Shown piece by piece: positions 7,369 through 17,236 of a DNA stretch of 64,000 nucleotides. The DNA comes from Streptococcus troglodytae. Lineage in GTDB: Bacteria > Bacillota > Bacilli > Lactobacillales > Streptococcaceae. Both the position numbers and the translations under genes were made by a program. The stretch's first letter is position 1. Each line of letters opens with the position of its first letter. The notes below the pieces were generated by a model that had not been told where the DNA came from, did not search any database, and saw nothing but the letters and a program-made list of their open reading frames with translations. The stretch lies in assembly GCF_002355215.1 (NCBI RefSeq), contig NZ_AP014612.1:496001-560000 (forward strand), in the 5' to 3' direction.

Positions 7369-7865
7369 ATGCATATTGAAATGATTGATGAGACGAATCA
7401 GGTTTCTGAGGAAATAAAAAACAAACTTTGGATATTTTGGCATTCGCAGCACAAAAAACAGGAAAAGAAGACAAAGAAATGGCGGTTACTTTTGTGACTA
7501 ATGAGCGCAGCCATGAACTGAATCTCAAGTATCGTGCTGCTGATCGTCCTACTGATGTCATCAGTCTAGAATACAAACCAGAAAGCTCCCTTTCTTTTGA
7601 TGAGGAAGATTTAGCAGACGATCCAGATTTAGCGGAGATGTTAACTGAATTTGATGCTTATATTGGTGAATTGTTTATTTCTGTTGATAAAGCTCGTGAG
7701 CAGGCGCAAGAATATGGTCACTCGTTTGAGCGTGAGATGGGCTTTTTAGCCGTACATGGCTTTTTACATATCAATGGCTATGACCACTATACCCCCCAAG
7801 AAGAAAAAGAGATGTTTAGCTTACAGGAAGAGATATTAGATGCCTATGGACTTAAGAGACAATAA
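7369..7865 (+). CDS. ybeY: rRNA maturation endoribonuclease YbeY, frameshifted near the N-terminus
   Basis: A 165-residue-class metal-dependent RNase needed for 16S rRNA 3' processing and ribosome quality control. The zinc motif is intact: [11 protein letters not shown] (H-x3-H-x5-H). The frame carrying it opens without the normal first residues. ATG 7369 reads [17 protein letters not shown], then leaves frame at the A run 7416-7421. One added A joins the two parts into a full-length protein ([11 protein letters not shown]...). As read, only an internal TTG could start the main frame. Because the gene is highly conserved, a sequence error is more likely than loss. Its 3' end overlaps dgkA by 26 nt. 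Confidence 0.85.
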
Positions 7866-8253
7866 ACAAAGCCAAAAAAAATGGAAAAATAGAACTTTAA
7901 CTTCCAGCCTTGAATTTGCCTTGACAGGAGTTTTGACGGCTTTCAAAGAAGAGCGTAATATGAAAAAACATGCTGTATCAGCTCTTCTGGCTGTTATTGC
8001 TGGTTTGGTTTTTAAGGTATCAGTCATTGAGTGGCTTTTTCTTTTATTGAGTATTTTTTTGGTTATTACCTTTGAAATTGTTAATTCGGCTATTGAAAAT
8101 GTGGTTGATTTGGCCAGTGACTATCACTTTTCCATGCTGGCTAAAAATGCGAAAGATATGGCTGCAGGAGCTGTTCTGGTCATTTCAGGATACGCTGCTT
8201 TGACAGGGTTGATTATTTTTGTACCAAAAATTTGGTTTCTGCTTTTTCATTAA
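7840..8253 (+). CDS. dgkA: Undecaprenol/diacylglycerol kinase DgkA
   Basis: A 137-residue integral membrane kinase, [20 protein letters not shown]..., recognisable as the S. mutans enzyme. A basic N-terminus precedes three membrane helices (about residues 45-62, 67-85 and 108-133). The conserved [12 protein letters not shown] supplies the catalytic glutamates and metal site. Gram-positive members phosphorylate undecaprenol, recycling the cell-wall lipid carrier; in S. mutans the gene has been linked to acid tolerance. It starts inside the end of ybeY in another frame, with era 21 nt downstream. Confidence 0.95.
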   Translation: MPMDLRDNKQSQKKWKNRTLTSSLEFALTGVLTAFKEERNMKKHAVSALLAVIAGLVFKVSVIEWLFLLLSIFLVITFEIVNSAIENVVDLASDYHFSMLAKNAKDMAAGAVLVISGYAALTGLIIFVPKIWFLLFH

Positions 8254-8274
8254 GAAATAGATAGAGGAGACATC

Positions 8275-9174
8275 ATGTCATTTAAATCAGGTTTTGTAGC
8301 TATTTTGGGCCGTCCCAATGTTGGGAAATCGACCTTTTTAAATCATGTCATGGGGCAAAAAATTGCCATCATGAGCGATAAGGCGCAAACTACTCGTAAC
8401 AAAATTATGGGTATTTATACCACAGATAAAGAGCAAATTGTTTTTATTGATACGCCGGGAATTCACAAACCCAAGACAGCTTTGGGAGATTTTATGGTTG
8501 AGTCAGCCTACAGCACTCTTCGTGAAGTGGACACAGTGCTCTTCATGGTTCCTGCTGATGAAAAACGCGGTAAGGGCGATAATATGATTATAGAACGTCT
8601 TAAGGCCGCAAAAGTACCAGTTATTCTGGTTATCAATAAAATTGATAAGGTCCATCCGGATCAATTACTAGAGCAAATTGATGACTTTAGGAATCAAATG
8701 GATTTTCAGGAAATTGTTCCTATTTCTGCCTTACAAGGCAATAATGTCAGTCACTTAGTAGATTTGTTGGTAGAACATTTGGAAGAAGGGTATCAATATT
8801 TTCCAGATGATATGATTACCGACCATCCAGAGCGTTTTTTAGTATCTGAAATGATTCGGGAAAAAGTTTTGTTGCTGACGCGTGAAGAAGTTCCTCATTC
8901 GGTAGCTGTTGTGATTGAGTCTATGCAACGCGATGAGGAAACGGATAAGATACACATTCGTGCGACCATTATGGTTGAGCGTGACAGTCAAAAGGGTATT
9001 ATCATCGGTAAAAAGGGTGCCATGCTTAAAAAGATAGGCCAATTGGCCCGCCGTGACATTGAACTCATGCTGGGTGACAAAGTCTACCTCGAAACTTGGG
9101 TCAAGGTTAAGAAAAATTGGCGCGACAAGAAGCTAGACTTGGCTGACTTTGGCTATAATAAGAAGGAATACTAG
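8275..9174 (+). CDS. era: GTPase Era
   Basis: A 299-residue 30S assembly GTPase. The G domain has G1 GRPNVGKS (12-19), G3 DTPG (59-62) and G4 NKID (121-124). The C-terminal KH domain carries the [18 protein letters not shown]-binding helix and binds the 3' end of 16S rRNA. SD gaggag lies 8 nt before the ATG. Its place downstream of ybeY and dgkA is the usual streptococcal order and fits joint roles in 16S maturation. Confidence 0.97.
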   Translation: MSFKSGFVAILGRPNVGKSTFLNHVMGQKIAIMSDKAQTTRNKIMGIYTTDKEQIVFIDTPGIHKPKTALGDFMVESAYSTLREVDTVLFMVPADEKRGKGDNMIIERLKAAKVPVILVINKIDKVHPDQLLEQIDDFRNQMDFQEIVPISALQGNNVSHLVDLLVEHLEEGYQYFPDDMITDHPERFLVSEMIREKVLLLTREEVPHSVAVVIESMQRDEETDKIHIRATIMVERDSQKGIIIGKKGAMLKKIGQLARRDIELMLGDKVYLETWVKVKKNWRDKKLDLADFGYNKKEY

Positions 9175-9288
9175 AGCCTAAAAACAAGAGGCTTTAATAA
9201 CCTGCTAATTTCAACAGGCAAGAAATAGAACACTATGAAAATTTAACACACAATACCGCACATATGGCTTGGAAGAAAGTGTGATAAA

Positions 9289-10068
9289 ATGGTAAGTCAA
9301 TTAGTTATTGAAGAAGCAGGTCAGCAAAATGCTAAAAGTATCATCTTTTTGCACGCCTCAGGTTCCAGCAGTAAGATGTGGCGACATCATATGTCTGCGC
9401 TTAAAAATGATTTTCACTGTATCGCAATAGACCTTCCGGGACATGGCAAGAGTCATGAGATAGAGTGGACAAATTTTGATGATGTTACGGAAATGATTGC
9501 TGATATTATCAAAAGAAAGGCGCACGGGAAGCCTCATCTAGTCGGGCTTTCACTGGGAGCCGGTCTTATTTTGAAACTATTAGAAAAACAAGCTGATCTA
9601 TTTGATAGGGCGATTGTTGATGGCATCAGCCATCAACCAATAAAAGGCTATCGCAAAGTTATTGCTATGGTGCATCTTATTTCCTTAATAAAAAATACCA
9701 AATTCACTGCAAATCTTATGACTAAGATGATGCAGGAAAACGGCACACCAAAGGAAGAAAGTCAATTATTTGTTGCAGACTTGCAAAGAGCTTCACGTCA
9801 GTCTTTTTGCCGTGCCATGTCTCAAGCTAATTTGTTAAGGGTTGACCTAAGATTTGACAACCCGATTTTCTTTGTTTCAGGAAGTAAGGAATCTGAGACC
9901 ATCCATCAGTCGCACCAATTATTAGCTCAGCAGAATGCCCAGAGTGGCTGTGCTTATTATCCTAATAAGGGTCATGCTTGGCTCTTTAGTGATGTGAAAA
10001 CGCATATTCAGCTATTGTGCTACTTTTTTCAAGACAGTACATTTCCAGATAAATTGAAAGGATTCTAA
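9289..10068 (+). CDS. Alpha/beta-fold hydrolase
   Basis: A 259-residue hydrolase of unknown substrate. Fold landmarks in order are the oxyanion region IIFLHASGSSSKMW (residues ~18-31), DLPGHGKS, and the nucleophile elbow GLSLG with Ser in the G-x-S-x-G motif (about residue 93). A late histidine (YPNKGHAW) is positioned as the catalytic base. No signal peptide is present, so it should be cytoplasmic. It appears monocistronic: era is ~115 nt upstream and a degraded fragment follows. Whether it is an esterase, lipase or peptidase cannot be told from sequence. Confidence 0.8.
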   Translation: MVSQLVIEEAGQQNAKSIIFLHASGSSSKMWRHHMSALKNDFHCIAIDLPGHGKSHEIEWTNFDDVTEMIADIIKRKAHGKPHLVGLSLGAGLILKLLEKQADLFDRAIVDGISHQPIKGYRKVIAMVHLISLIKNTKFTANLMTKMMQENGTPKEESQLFVADLQRASRQSFCRAMSQANLLRVDLRFDNPIFFVSGSKESETIHQSHQLLAQQNAQSGCAYYPNKGHAWLFSDVKTHIQLLCYFFQDSTFPDKLKGF

Positions 10069-10070
10069 TT

Positions 10071-10139
10071 ATGGACTACATTTCCTACATCCGCTCAAAA
10101 GTTGGTTACGACAAGGTTATCTTGACCTTTGTTAGATGA
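10071..10139 (+). pseudogene. NUDIX-like N-terminal remnant
   Basis: A 22-codon frame, MDYISYIRSKVGYDKVILTF..., followed by a stop. It resembles the first residues of NUDIX hydrolases of the family starting MDYI.YIRSKVG. Nothing downstream up to 10270 continues the domain, so it looks like the stub of a deleted gene. Family assignment rests on about 20 residues and is tentative. Confidence 0.4.
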
Positions 10140-10273
10140 GTATTTTGATGACAGCTTTGCATTGGGTCATTAGAGTAAAAGTGCAAAACTAGGTCACGCC
10201 ATTTCGAATCTTATTTTGAGTGTACTGGTACCAAATATAAATGAATAACGAAATGCTATAAGGAGGTCTTAAA

Positions 10274-10798
10274 ATGGATTATTTAGATATGTTAATTGAT
10301 AGTCTCAACCGGGCTAGAGAACGTTTTTGGCGTATGTTTAAAGGAGTGACAGTAGAGCAAGCTAATTGTTTCCCAGTTGCTGATACTGCACCGCAGATAA
10401 AATCACTGACTTGGCTAGCATGGCATACAGCGCGCGAATTGGATTTGCAGATTTCAGCTTTGGCAGGTCAGGAGTCCATCTGGGACAGTCAAGGTTTTAA
10501 GGAGTATTTTCCTTTTGAAGTAGCAGAATCAGAAGATGGTTGGGATCACAGCTTAGAGCAAGCCCGAAGAATTAAGGTCGATCACTTAGATGATGTTTTA
10601 GACTATCTCAATGATGCGACTGATTTTGCCATTCTTTATTTGAAATCACTTGATCCAGAGTGTCTAGATGATATTGTAGATGATTCTTGGACACCAGCTG
10701 TGACGCGTGGTGTACGCTTGGTTTCCATCATTGATGATGCTGCTATGCACTCAGGACAAGCTATTTATGCTCGTCGTTTGCTTGGTTTGAAGGATTAG
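10274..10798 (+). CDS. DinB-like four-helix-bundle protein
   Basis: A 174-residue acidic protein with the DinB/DUF664-type pattern: an early helix (LIDSLNRARERFWRMFKGV), a mid histidine in TWLAWHTARELD, and a final MHSGQAIYARRLLGL, where H-x2-Q-x3-R marks the third metal ligand region. Such proteins use a metal held by three histidines, and members include thiol-dependent transferases; the substrate here is unknown. SD aaggagg lies 7 nt before the ATG. It stands alone ahead of mutM. Confidence 0.75.
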   Translation: MDYLDMLIDSLNRARERFWRMFKGVTVEQANCFPVADTAPQIKSLTWLAWHTARELDLQISALAGQESIWDSQGFKEYFPFEVAESEDGWDHSLEQARRIKVDHLDDVLDYLNDATDFAILYLKSLDPECLDDIVDDSWTPAVTRGVRLVSIIDDAAMHSGQAIYARRLLGLKD

Positions 10799-10848
10799 AT
10801 TTTTGAAAAATAGCAGAGCGGTAAGAACGTTTAGAAAAAGGAGCAATC

Positions 10849-11667
10849 ATGCCAGAATTACCAGAGGTTGAAACGGTCAGGCGCGGCTTGGAGCATTTGA
10901 TTGTTGGCAAAAAAATTGTATCGGTAGAGGTTCGTGTGCCCAAAATGGTCAAAACGGGTGTAGAAGATTTTCAGCTGGACATTTTAGGACAAATTTTTGA
11001 AAGTATTGATCGCCGTGGTAAATATCTCCTTTTAAATCTCAATAAGCAGACCATTATTTCTCATCTGCGCATGGAAGGCAAGTATTTGCTTTTTGAAAAT
11101 GAGGTGCCTGACAATAAGCATTTTCATCTTTTCTTAGGTCTGGATGATGGGTCAACCATGGTCTATCAGGATGTCCGCAAATTTGGTACCTTTGAATTAT
11201 TGCCTAAGAGTCAGGTCGAGGCTTATTTTATTCAGAAAAAAATTGGTCCTGAACCCAAGGCCGAAGACTTTAAGCTCAAGCCTTTTGAAGAAGGACTGGC
11301 CAAATCGCACAAGGCCATCAAAACATTACTTTTGGATCAGCATTTGGTGGCTGGACTTGGCAATATCTATGTGGATGAGGTCTTGTGGGCAAGTCAGATT
11401 CATCCAGAACGTCCTGCTTCCGGTTTAACTGAGGAAGAAGCCGTGCTATTGCGTCAGCAAATTATTCGTATCATGCAGCTGGCCATTAAAAATGGCGGTT
11501 CGACCATTCGCACTTATCGCAATGCTCTTGGCGAAGATGGCAGTATGCAGGATTTCTTACAAGTTTATGGAAAGACAGATCAGCCTTGTGGGCGCTGTGC
11601 CACGCCTATTGAGAAAATTAAAGTAGGAGGGAGAGGGACGCATTTTTGCCCATCCTGCCAAAAATGA
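10849..11667 (+). CDS. mutM: Formamidopyrimidine-DNA glycosylase
   Basis: A 272-residue bifunctional glycosylase/AP lyase that removes 8-oxoguanine. It begins [14 protein letters not shown]: Pro2 is the Schiff-base nucleophile and Glu3 is catalytic. The helix-two-turn-helix region contains [16 protein letters not shown] with the DNA-contacting Lys/Asn. The C-terminal zinc finger is complete (CGRC...CPSC). Its TGA overlaps the coaE ATG (ATGA), a pairing common in streptococci. Confidence 0.96.
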   Translation: MPELPEVETVRRGLEHLIVGKKIVSVEVRVPKMVKTGVEDFQLDILGQIFESIDRRGKYLLLNLNKQTIISHLRMEGKYLLFENEVPDNKHFHLFLGLDDGSTMVYQDVRKFGTFELLPKSQVEAYFIQKKIGPEPKAEDFKLKPFEEGLAKSHKAIKTLLLDQHLVAGLGNIYVDEVLWASQIHPERPASGLTEEEAVLLRQQIIRIMQLAIKNGGSTIRTYRNALGEDGSMQDFLQVYGKTDQPCGRCATPIEKIKVGGRGTHFCPSCQK

Positions 11668-12263
11668 TGACAAAGATTATTGGAATTACAGGCGGTATTG
11701 CTTCTGGCAAGTCAACGATTACAGCTTATCTCAGGCAAAAGGGTTATCAGGTTATTGATGCTGACCAAGTCGTGCATGATTTACAGACCAAGGGTGGTAA
11801 GCTTTATCAGGCCTTGGTCAACTGGTTGGGCACAGCTGTCCTCAATGAAACTGGTGAGCTCAACCGTCCAAAATTGTCTCAACTCATTTTTTCCAGTTCA
11901 GACAATTTAGCCAAATCTTCTCAGCTACAAAATACCATTATTCGACAAGAATTGGAGAATAGACGGAACCAGCTGGCTAAGACAGAAGAAATTTTCTTTA
12001 TGGATATTCCGCTTTTGATTGAGCAGGATTATATGGACTGGTTTGATGAGATATGGTTAATAGCGGTAAGCCCAGAGATACAAATAAAACGACTGAAGCA
12101 GCGAAATGGCTATTCGCAAGAAGAAGCGCAGCAGCGCCTTGCCAGTCAAATGTCCTTGCAGGCCAAAAAGGCTTATGCCAATCAAGTGATTGATAATAAT
12201 AAAACAGTTGAGGATATGAAAATGCAAGTGGATAGTCAACTGAGGAGATTGCAAAATGAATGA
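11664..12263 (+). CDS. coaE: Dephospho-CoA kinase
   Basis: A ~199-residue P-loop kinase for the last step of CoA synthesis. Walker [10 protein letters not shown] lies near the N-terminus, followed by DADQVVHDL and the lid region [20 protein letters not shown]. Two adjacent ATGs (11664 and 11667) are possible. The first overlaps the mutM stop as ATGA, so coupled translation is likely; no SD lies close by. Confidence 0.94.
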   Translation: MMTKIIGITGGIASGKSTITAYLRQKGYQVIDADQVVHDLQTKGGKLYQALVNWLGTAVLNETGELNRPKLSQLIFSSSDNLAKSSQLQNTIIRQELENRRNQLAKTEEIFFMDIPLLIEQDYMDWFDEIWLIAVSPEIQIKRLKQRNGYSQEEAQQRLASQMSLQAKKAYANQVIDNNKTVEDMKMQVDSQLRRLQNE

Positions 12264-12417
12264 CATTTACTTTGATGACAATTGTCATAACTGGAATGAC
12301 GCGTCCGCCTGCATGAAGAAGCAGGTTATGGTATTGAAAACAATTTAAAAGTTACTTATGCCATTTTTTATTTTGTTTCGTTAAACAGAGGATTAAAACA
12401 TCAGGTTTCATAAATTA

Positions 12418-12426
12418 TGTTATAAT
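12418..12426 (+). promoter_or_regulatory. Extended -10 promoter of the PmrA-type MFS gene
   Basis: TGTTATAAT, followed about 16 nt later by the SD agaaggaag. Confidence 0.55.
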
Positions 12427-12458
12427 GACATGTGGTATTTTAGAAGGAAGATGATCGT

Positions 12459-13660
12459 ATTATAACAACAGTTAATTGGAAGAAAAACCTTTTGATAGCT
12501 TGGTTCGGTAGCTTTTTTACTGGAGCAAGCTTTTCACTTGTCATGCCTTTTATGGCTTTATTTGTTGAGGAATTAGGCGTAAAAGGTGATTTGGTCAAAC
12601 TCTATGCAGGCCTTGCAGTATCAATTTCAGCCTTGGCTTCTGCTCTTTTTGCACCTGTTTGGGGACGTTTGGCAGACCGTTATGGACGCAAGCCCATGAT
12701 GATTCGAGCTAGTCTTGTCATGACTTTTACCATGGGCGGTCTAGCTTTTGTGACGGATGTCTATGGGCTGCTTTTTTTACGTTTGCTTAATGGGATGTTT
12801 GCGGGTTATGTGCCAAATGCCAATACACTTATTGCTTCTCAGGCTCCTAAAAATGAATCAGGTTCTGCTCTTGGAACTTTAGCTACTGGTGTTATTGCCG
12901 GCAGTCTAATTGGTCCTCTTATGGGCGGCATGCTTGCTGAATTTTTAGGCATTCGCAATGTCTTTCTCTTGGTTGGCACTTTGCTTTTATTGGTAATGCT
13001 GCTGACAACCTTTTTTATTCAGGAAGATTTCCGACCTGTACCTAAGAAAGATATCTTATCTACTAAAGAACTTTTTGCTCAAATTAAAGATCGGCAAATA
13101 CTATTGGGGCTTTTTGTTACCAGTATGATTATTCAAATTTCAGCTCAGTCTGTTGCCCCTATTTTGGCACTTTATATTAGATATTTAGGGCAAAGGGACA
13201 ATCTGATGTTAATTGCGGGCTTAATTGTGTCTGCTATGGGCTTTTCCAGCATTATTTCCAGTTCAAGATTTGGGAAATTAGGTGATAAAATTGGCAATCA
13301 CCGTATGTTATTAGCAGGTCTTTTTTATTGTGGTATTATTTATTTGATTCTTGCACAGTCAAAAACACCTCTGCAATTAGGCATTTGGCGCTTTCTTTTG
13401 GTTTTGGTACTGGAGCCCTCATGCCAAGTGTTAATGCTCTATTAACAAAACTAACACCTAAGGAAGGTATCTCCAGAATCTTTAGCTACAATCAGATGTT
13501 TACCAACTTTGGTCAGGTATTGGGCCCTTTTGTAGGATCAACTGTAGCAGCAGGCTGGGGTTATCGCTGGGTCTTTTATGCTACAGGAGCTATTGTTCTT
13601 TTCAATTTTATATGGAGTCTTGTTAATTTTAGAAACTATTTGAAAGTTAGGGAAATTTAG
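12459..13660 (+). CDS. MFS multidrug exporter of the PmrA type, frameshifted
   Basis: A 12-helix MFS transporter resembling pneumococcal PmrA: NWKKNLLIAWFGSFFTGASF, then the loop motif GRLADRYGRKPMM between helices 2 and 3 and GSLIGPLMGG in helix 5. The frame breaks at a T run (13396-13399): as read it ends EPSCQVLMLY at 13445, whereas one added T gives RFLFGFGTGALMPSVNALL and continues to 13660. No ATG, GTG or TTG starts the conserved N-terminus. An ATT (12459), 8 nt behind the SD agaaggaag, fits best; a TTG at 12492 would cut into helix 1. The stop overlaps the GTG of rpmG. Confidence 0.82.
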
Positions 13661-13805
13661 TGCGTATCAAGATTAATCTGCAATGTTCACATTGTGGCAG
13701 TAAAATTATTTGACGAGTAAAAATAAGAAAAATCATCCAGAAAAAATTCAGGTTCCTAAATATTGTCCTAAGGAAAGAAAGGTGACCTTGCATATTGAAT
13801 CCTAA
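13660..13805 (+). CDS. rpmG: 50S ribosomal protein L33, frameshifted
   Basis: A GTG start overlaps the stop of the MFS gene. It reads [15 protein letters not shown], then leaves frame at the A run 13702-13705. One added A gives [20 protein letters not shown] and the normal end ([12 protein letters not shown]), 48 residues in all. The zinc ribbon cysteines (C-x2-C in the first half; the final C of KYCPK in the second) are split by the break. The rpmG-secG-rnr order is the standard streptococcal arrangement, so the gene is expected to be intact in the living strain. Confidence 0.8.
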
Positions 13806-13853
13806 GCTGAAATATGTTAAAATGACTAAGATTATAGTGGAGGAAGTAAGGAC

Positions 13854-14090
13854 ATGTACAACTTTTTAGTAACAGCATTGCTAGTGTTATCCTTTATCTT
13901 GGTAATTGCTATTTTTATGCAGCCTCAAAAGAATCCTAGCAGCAATGTTTTTGATAACAGTGGATCAGAAGCTTTATTTGAGCGTACAAAGGCTCGAGGT
14001 TTTGAAGCTTTTATGCAGCGTTTTACAGCTATTTTAGTCTTCTTTTGGCTTGCGATTGCCTTGGCAATTGTTGTTTTATCAAGTAAATAA
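13854..14090 (+). CDS. secG: Preprotein translocase subunit SecG
   Basis: A 78-residue membrane protein with two helices (residues ~3-22 and ~55-75) joined by a polar loop containing FDNSGSEALFERTKARGFE. It belongs to the SecYEG channel and aids SecA-driven export. SD ggagg lies ahead of the ATG. It lies between rpmG and rnr, a conserved order in streptococci. Confidence 0.94.
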   Translation: MYNFLVTALLVLSFILVIAIFMQPQKNPSSNVFDNSGSEALFERTKARGFEAFMQRFTAILVFFWLAIALAIVVLSSK

Positions 14091-14092
14091 AA

Positions 14093-14130
14093 AGGGGTTG
14101 GGAAAGTAGTCTCAACTCCTAAGTTTTTGT
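14093..14130 (+). terminator. Terminator of secG
   Basis: AGGGGTTG and CAACTCCT form an 8-bp stem (one G-U), followed by TTTTTG. Confidence 0.65.
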
Positions 14131-14325
14131 TAGAGTCATTTAGCTTATCTTTTATGACCTTCTTAGCTCGCTTTGCCATATTTTAAATACTGACTAGTAC
14201 TAAAAGGCAATTGAAAAACTATAATAGAAAAAGACTGGATACAGATGTTTGAGTAATTTGAAGTAGGCTGTTCCAATTATGCTTGTTTTTTAGTCCACTG
14301 AACATTAAAGCGAATAAATTTGCAG
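14131..14325 (+). other. secG-rnr intergenic DNA, no gene seen
   Basis: AT-rich sequence with stops in all frames. No convincing gene remnant or repeat is seen. The part nearest rnr holds an attenuator-like structure, listed separately. Confidence 0.6.
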
Positions 14326-14413
14326 AAGGTGGGAGTATACCAAGGTTACCACCTAAAATAAGAGAGTGATGGGAACCTTAATGATATTTTCAGGTTTTCT
14401 TCCTCTCTTTTTT
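14326..14413 (+). promoter_or_regulatory. Attenuator-like leader of rnr
   Basis: AAGAGAG (14360-14366) pairs with CTCTCTT (14403-14409) and runs into TTTT. Inside it, AACCT (14374-14378) pairs with AGGTT (14392-14396). AACCTT could instead pair with the upstream AAGGTT (14342-14347), which also lies in a rival hairpin, AGGTGG (~14326) with CCACCT (~14349). The alternatives are mutually exclusive. The terminator-like hairpin ends 24 nt before rnr. Confidence 0.45.
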
Positions 14414-14436
14414 AAAATACTAAAGAAAGAATTGAA

Positions 14437-16773
14437 ATGAAAGAAAAAATTATTACTTATTTAGAAGAGAAGGGGAAATCAAGTGTTGATGATTTAGCCA
14501 GCAGTTTAAATATGGCTGGTGCTCAAAAATTTCCTTCTCTTATCAAAGAGATTTCCAAGCTCGAAAGTAAAGGTAAATTGCGCTTTGAGCAAGATGGCAC
14601 AATCTCACTTAGAAAGACGAAAGAAAAGAAAGACCAAGTTACTGTCACAGGCATTTTTCGTGCTAATAAGGCGGGTTTTGGATTTGTCAGTATCGACGAA
14701 GCAGAAGAAGATCTTTTTATCGGCCGTAATGATGTTGGTCATGCAGTTGATGGTGATACGGTAGAGGTAGCGATTAAAAAAATTGCTGATCGCCTTAAAG
14801 GAACGGCAGCAGAGGCGCGTGTTGTTAAGATTGTTGAGCACAGTTTAAAAACAGTTGTCGGCCGTTTTGTTTTGGATGATGAAAAGCCTCCCTATATTGG
14901 CTATATTAAGAGTAAAAATCAAAAAATTACACAAAAGATTTATATCAAAAAAGAACCCATTGTTTTAGATGGGACTGAGATTATTAAGGTAGCAATTGAA
15001 AAGTATCCAACGCGGCGTTATGATTATTTTGTGGCTAGTGTTGAGGATGTGATTGGTCATCAGGACGATGTCGGAATAGATGTTTTGGAAGTTTTGGAAT
15101 CCATGGACATCGTGTCTGAATTTCCTGACGCTGTTTTAAAAGAAGCCCAGTCTGTTCCGGATGCTCCTAGTGAGAAAGATTTGATCGGTCGAGTAGATTT
15201 ACGCAAAGAGGTTACTTTTACCATTGATGGGGCGGATGCTAAAGATTTGGATGATGCGGTTCATGTCAAATTATTAGATAATGGCAATTTTGAGCTCGGT
15301 GTTCATATTGCCGATGTTTCTTATTATGTCAAGGAAGGCTCAGCTTTGGATGGTGAAGCCTTAGCTAGAGGAACCAGTGTTTATGTGACTGACCGTGTGG
15401 TTCCTATGCTACCTGAACGTTTGTCTAATGGCATTTGTTCCCTCAATCCTAATCTTGACCGTCTGACGCAGTCTGCTATTATGGAAATAGATAAGGACGG
15501 TCATGTGCTCCATTATCAGATTACTCAAACTGTTATCAATACTAGTTTTCGTATGACTTACAGTGATGTCAATGCTATTATTGCAGGGGACAAAGAACTG
15601 ACAGAGCGATACGACAAGATTGTGCCATCTATTCACTATATGGTGACCTTGCATAAGATTTTAGAAAAGATGCGTGAGAGACGCGGAGCCCTTAATTTTG
15701 ATACCTCAGAAGCCAAAATTTTGGTTAATGATAAAGGCTTTCCTATGGACATTGTGCTGCGTCAGCGTGGTTTAGCTGAGCGAATGATTGAGTCTTTCAT
15801 GCTGGCAGCCAATGAATGTGTGGCTGAGCATTTTGCTAAGAAAAATCTTCCTTTTATCTACCGAATCCATGAAGAACCTAAGGCTGAAAAGTTACAGAAA
15901 TTTATGGACTATGCGAGCATTTTTGGTGTCAGTATTCAGGGAACAGCCAGTAAAATCAGCCAGACAGCTCTGCAAGATTTTATGAAAAAAATCGAGGGGC
16001 GACCGGGCAGTGATGTTCTTTCCATGATGTTACTGCGTTCTATGCAGCAGGCGCGTTATGCTGAGCATAATCATGGCCATTATGGTTTGGCAGCGCAATA
16101 CTATACGCATTTTACCAGTCCAATTCGCCGTTATCCAGACCTTTTGGTGCATCGCTTGGTGCGTGAATACGATAAAGCGAATTCTGAGAAAGTGGAGCAT
16201 TTTGCACAAATTATCCCTGAAATTGCCAGTCAAACCAGCAGTTTGGAACGTCGTGCCATTGATGCTGAGCGTGTTGTTGAGGCCATGAAAAAAGCAGAAT
16301 ATATGGAAGAATATGTAGGGCAAGAATTCACTGGTGTCGTCTCCAGTGTTGTCAAATTCGGTCTTTTTGTAGAACTGTCTAATACCATTGAAGGTCTCAT
16401 TCATATGACGACCCTACCAGAATTTTATCAGTTTAATGAACGCACTTTAAGTTTGCACGGTGAGAAATCTGGTAAGGTTTTCCGAGTTGGTCAATCCATC
16501 AAAGTAAAAGTGCTTAAAGCAGATAAGGAAACAGGTGATATTGATTTTGCCTATCTTCCAAGTGATTTTGATGTCATTGAAAAATTCTCTCATTCCAAAA
16601 AGAATAAGCCGCGTCCTTCACGTCGCGGTGGCGACAGCAAAACGAAGGCTGATAAGCGTAGCAAACAATCAACTCTTTCACAAAAGAAGAAAAAGAAGCC
16701 TTTTTATAAGGAGGCAGTAAAGAAAGGAGGCAAGCATGGTAAAGGCTCAAGGAAACGTCGTCGCTCAAAATAA
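14437..16773 (+). CDS. rnr: Ribonuclease R
   Basis: A 778-residue processive 3'-5' exoribonuclease able to pass through structured RNA. Domains in order are an N-terminal winged helix (1-65), two cold-shock OB domains (about 70-225), the RNB catalytic domain (about 255-580) with the metal-binding motif [16 protein letters not shown], the S1 domain (about 625-705), and a very basic K/R-rich tail. RNase R works with tmRNA-SmpB to destroy faulty messages, and smpB starts inside its 3' end, which fits coupled expression. Confidence 0.96.
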   Translation: MKEKIITYLEEKGKSSVDDLASSLNMAGAQKFPSLIKEISKLESKGKLRFEQDGTISLRKTKEKKDQVTVTGIFRANKAGFGFVSIDEAEEDLFIGRNDVGHAVDGDTVEVAIKKIADRLKGTAAEARVVKIVEHSLKTVVGRFVLDDEKPPYIGYIKSKNQKITQKIYIKKEPIVLDGTEIIKVAIEKYPTRRYDYFVASVEDVIGHQDDVGIDVLEVLESMDIVSEFPDAVLKEAQSVPDAPSEKDLIGRVDLRKEVTFTIDGADAKDLDDAVHVKLLDNGNFELGVHIADVSYYVKEGSALDGEALARGTSVYVTDRVVPMLPERLSNGICSLNPNLDRLTQSAIMEIDKDGHVLHYQITQTVINTSFRMTYSDVNAIIAGDKELTERYDKIVPSIHYMVTLHKILEKMRERRGALNFDTSEAKILVNDKGFPMDIVLRQRGLAERMIESFMLAANECVAEHFAKKNLPFIYRIHEEPKAEKLQKFMDYASIFGVSIQGTASKISQTALQDFMKKIEGRPGSDVLSMMLLRSMQQARYAEHNHGHYGLAAQYYTHFTSPIRRYPDLLVHRLVREYDKANSEKVEHFAQIIPEIASQTSSLERRAIDAERVVEAMKKAEYMEEYVGQEFTGVVSSVVKFGLFVELSNTIEGLIHMTTLPEFYQFNERTLSLHGEKSGKVFRVGQSIKVKVLKADKETGDIDFAYLPSDFDVIEKFSHSKKNKPRPSRRGGDSKTKADKRSKQSTLSQKKKKKPFYKEAVKKGGKHGKGSRKRRRSK

Positions 16774-17203
16774 AAAAGCCAGACATGACTATGAGATTCT
16801 AGAAACTTATGAAGCAGGCATCGTGCTGACAGGAACTGAGATTAAGAGTGTTCGTGCGGCAAGAATTACTCTCAAAGATGGTTTCGCTCAAGTTAAAAAT
16901 GGTGAGGTTTGGCTAAATAATGTCCATATTACACCTTATGAACAGGGTAATATCTGGAATCAGGATCCTGATCGTACCCGTAAGCTCCTTCTTAAAAAGA
17001 GAGAAATTGCAAAATTGGACAATGAACTCAAAGGGACAGGCATGACCTTAGTGCCCCTGAAAGTTTATCTCAAAGATGGCTTTGCCAAAGTTTTGCTTGG
17101 CCTTGCTAAAGGGAAGCACGATTATGACAAGCGCGAATCCATCAAACGCCGCGAGCAGGAGCGAGACATCAAACGGCAAATGAAGCAGTTTAATAGGAAA
17201 TAA
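16736..17203 (+). CDS. smpB: SsrA-binding protein SmpB
   Basis: A 155-residue tmRNA partner for ribosome rescue. The OB barrel contains [20 protein letters not shown] and [19 protein letters not shown]. The C-terminal basic tail ([19 protein letters not shown], then [11 protein letters not shown]) enters the mRNA channel. It overlaps rnr by 38 nt in a different frame, with its SD (aaaggagg) inside rnr coding sequence. No tmRNA gene lies in this window. Confidence 0.96.
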   Translation: MVKAQGNVVAQNKKARHDYEILETYEAGIVLTGTEIKSVRAARITLKDGFAQVKNGEVWLNNVHITPYEQGNIWNQDPDRTRKLLLKKREIAKLDNELKGTGMTLVPLKVYLKDGFAKVLLGLAKGKHDYDKRESIKRREQERDIKRQMKQFNRK

Positions 17204-17236
17204 ATAGAGCTGGGTAAAAATATCCAGCTCTATTTA
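17204..17236. terminator. Terminator between smpB and the DHA2 pump
   Basis: ATAGAGCTGG and CCAGCTCTAT form a perfect 10-bp stem with short T runs on either side, suited to both converging genes. Confidence 0.8.

Noticed and set aside
12256-12348. 30-codon ORF overlapping the coaE end
   Set aside because: A good SD (gaggag) precedes its ATG, but the peptide matches nothing I know and no downstream partner suggests a role. It was not strong enough to list as a gene.
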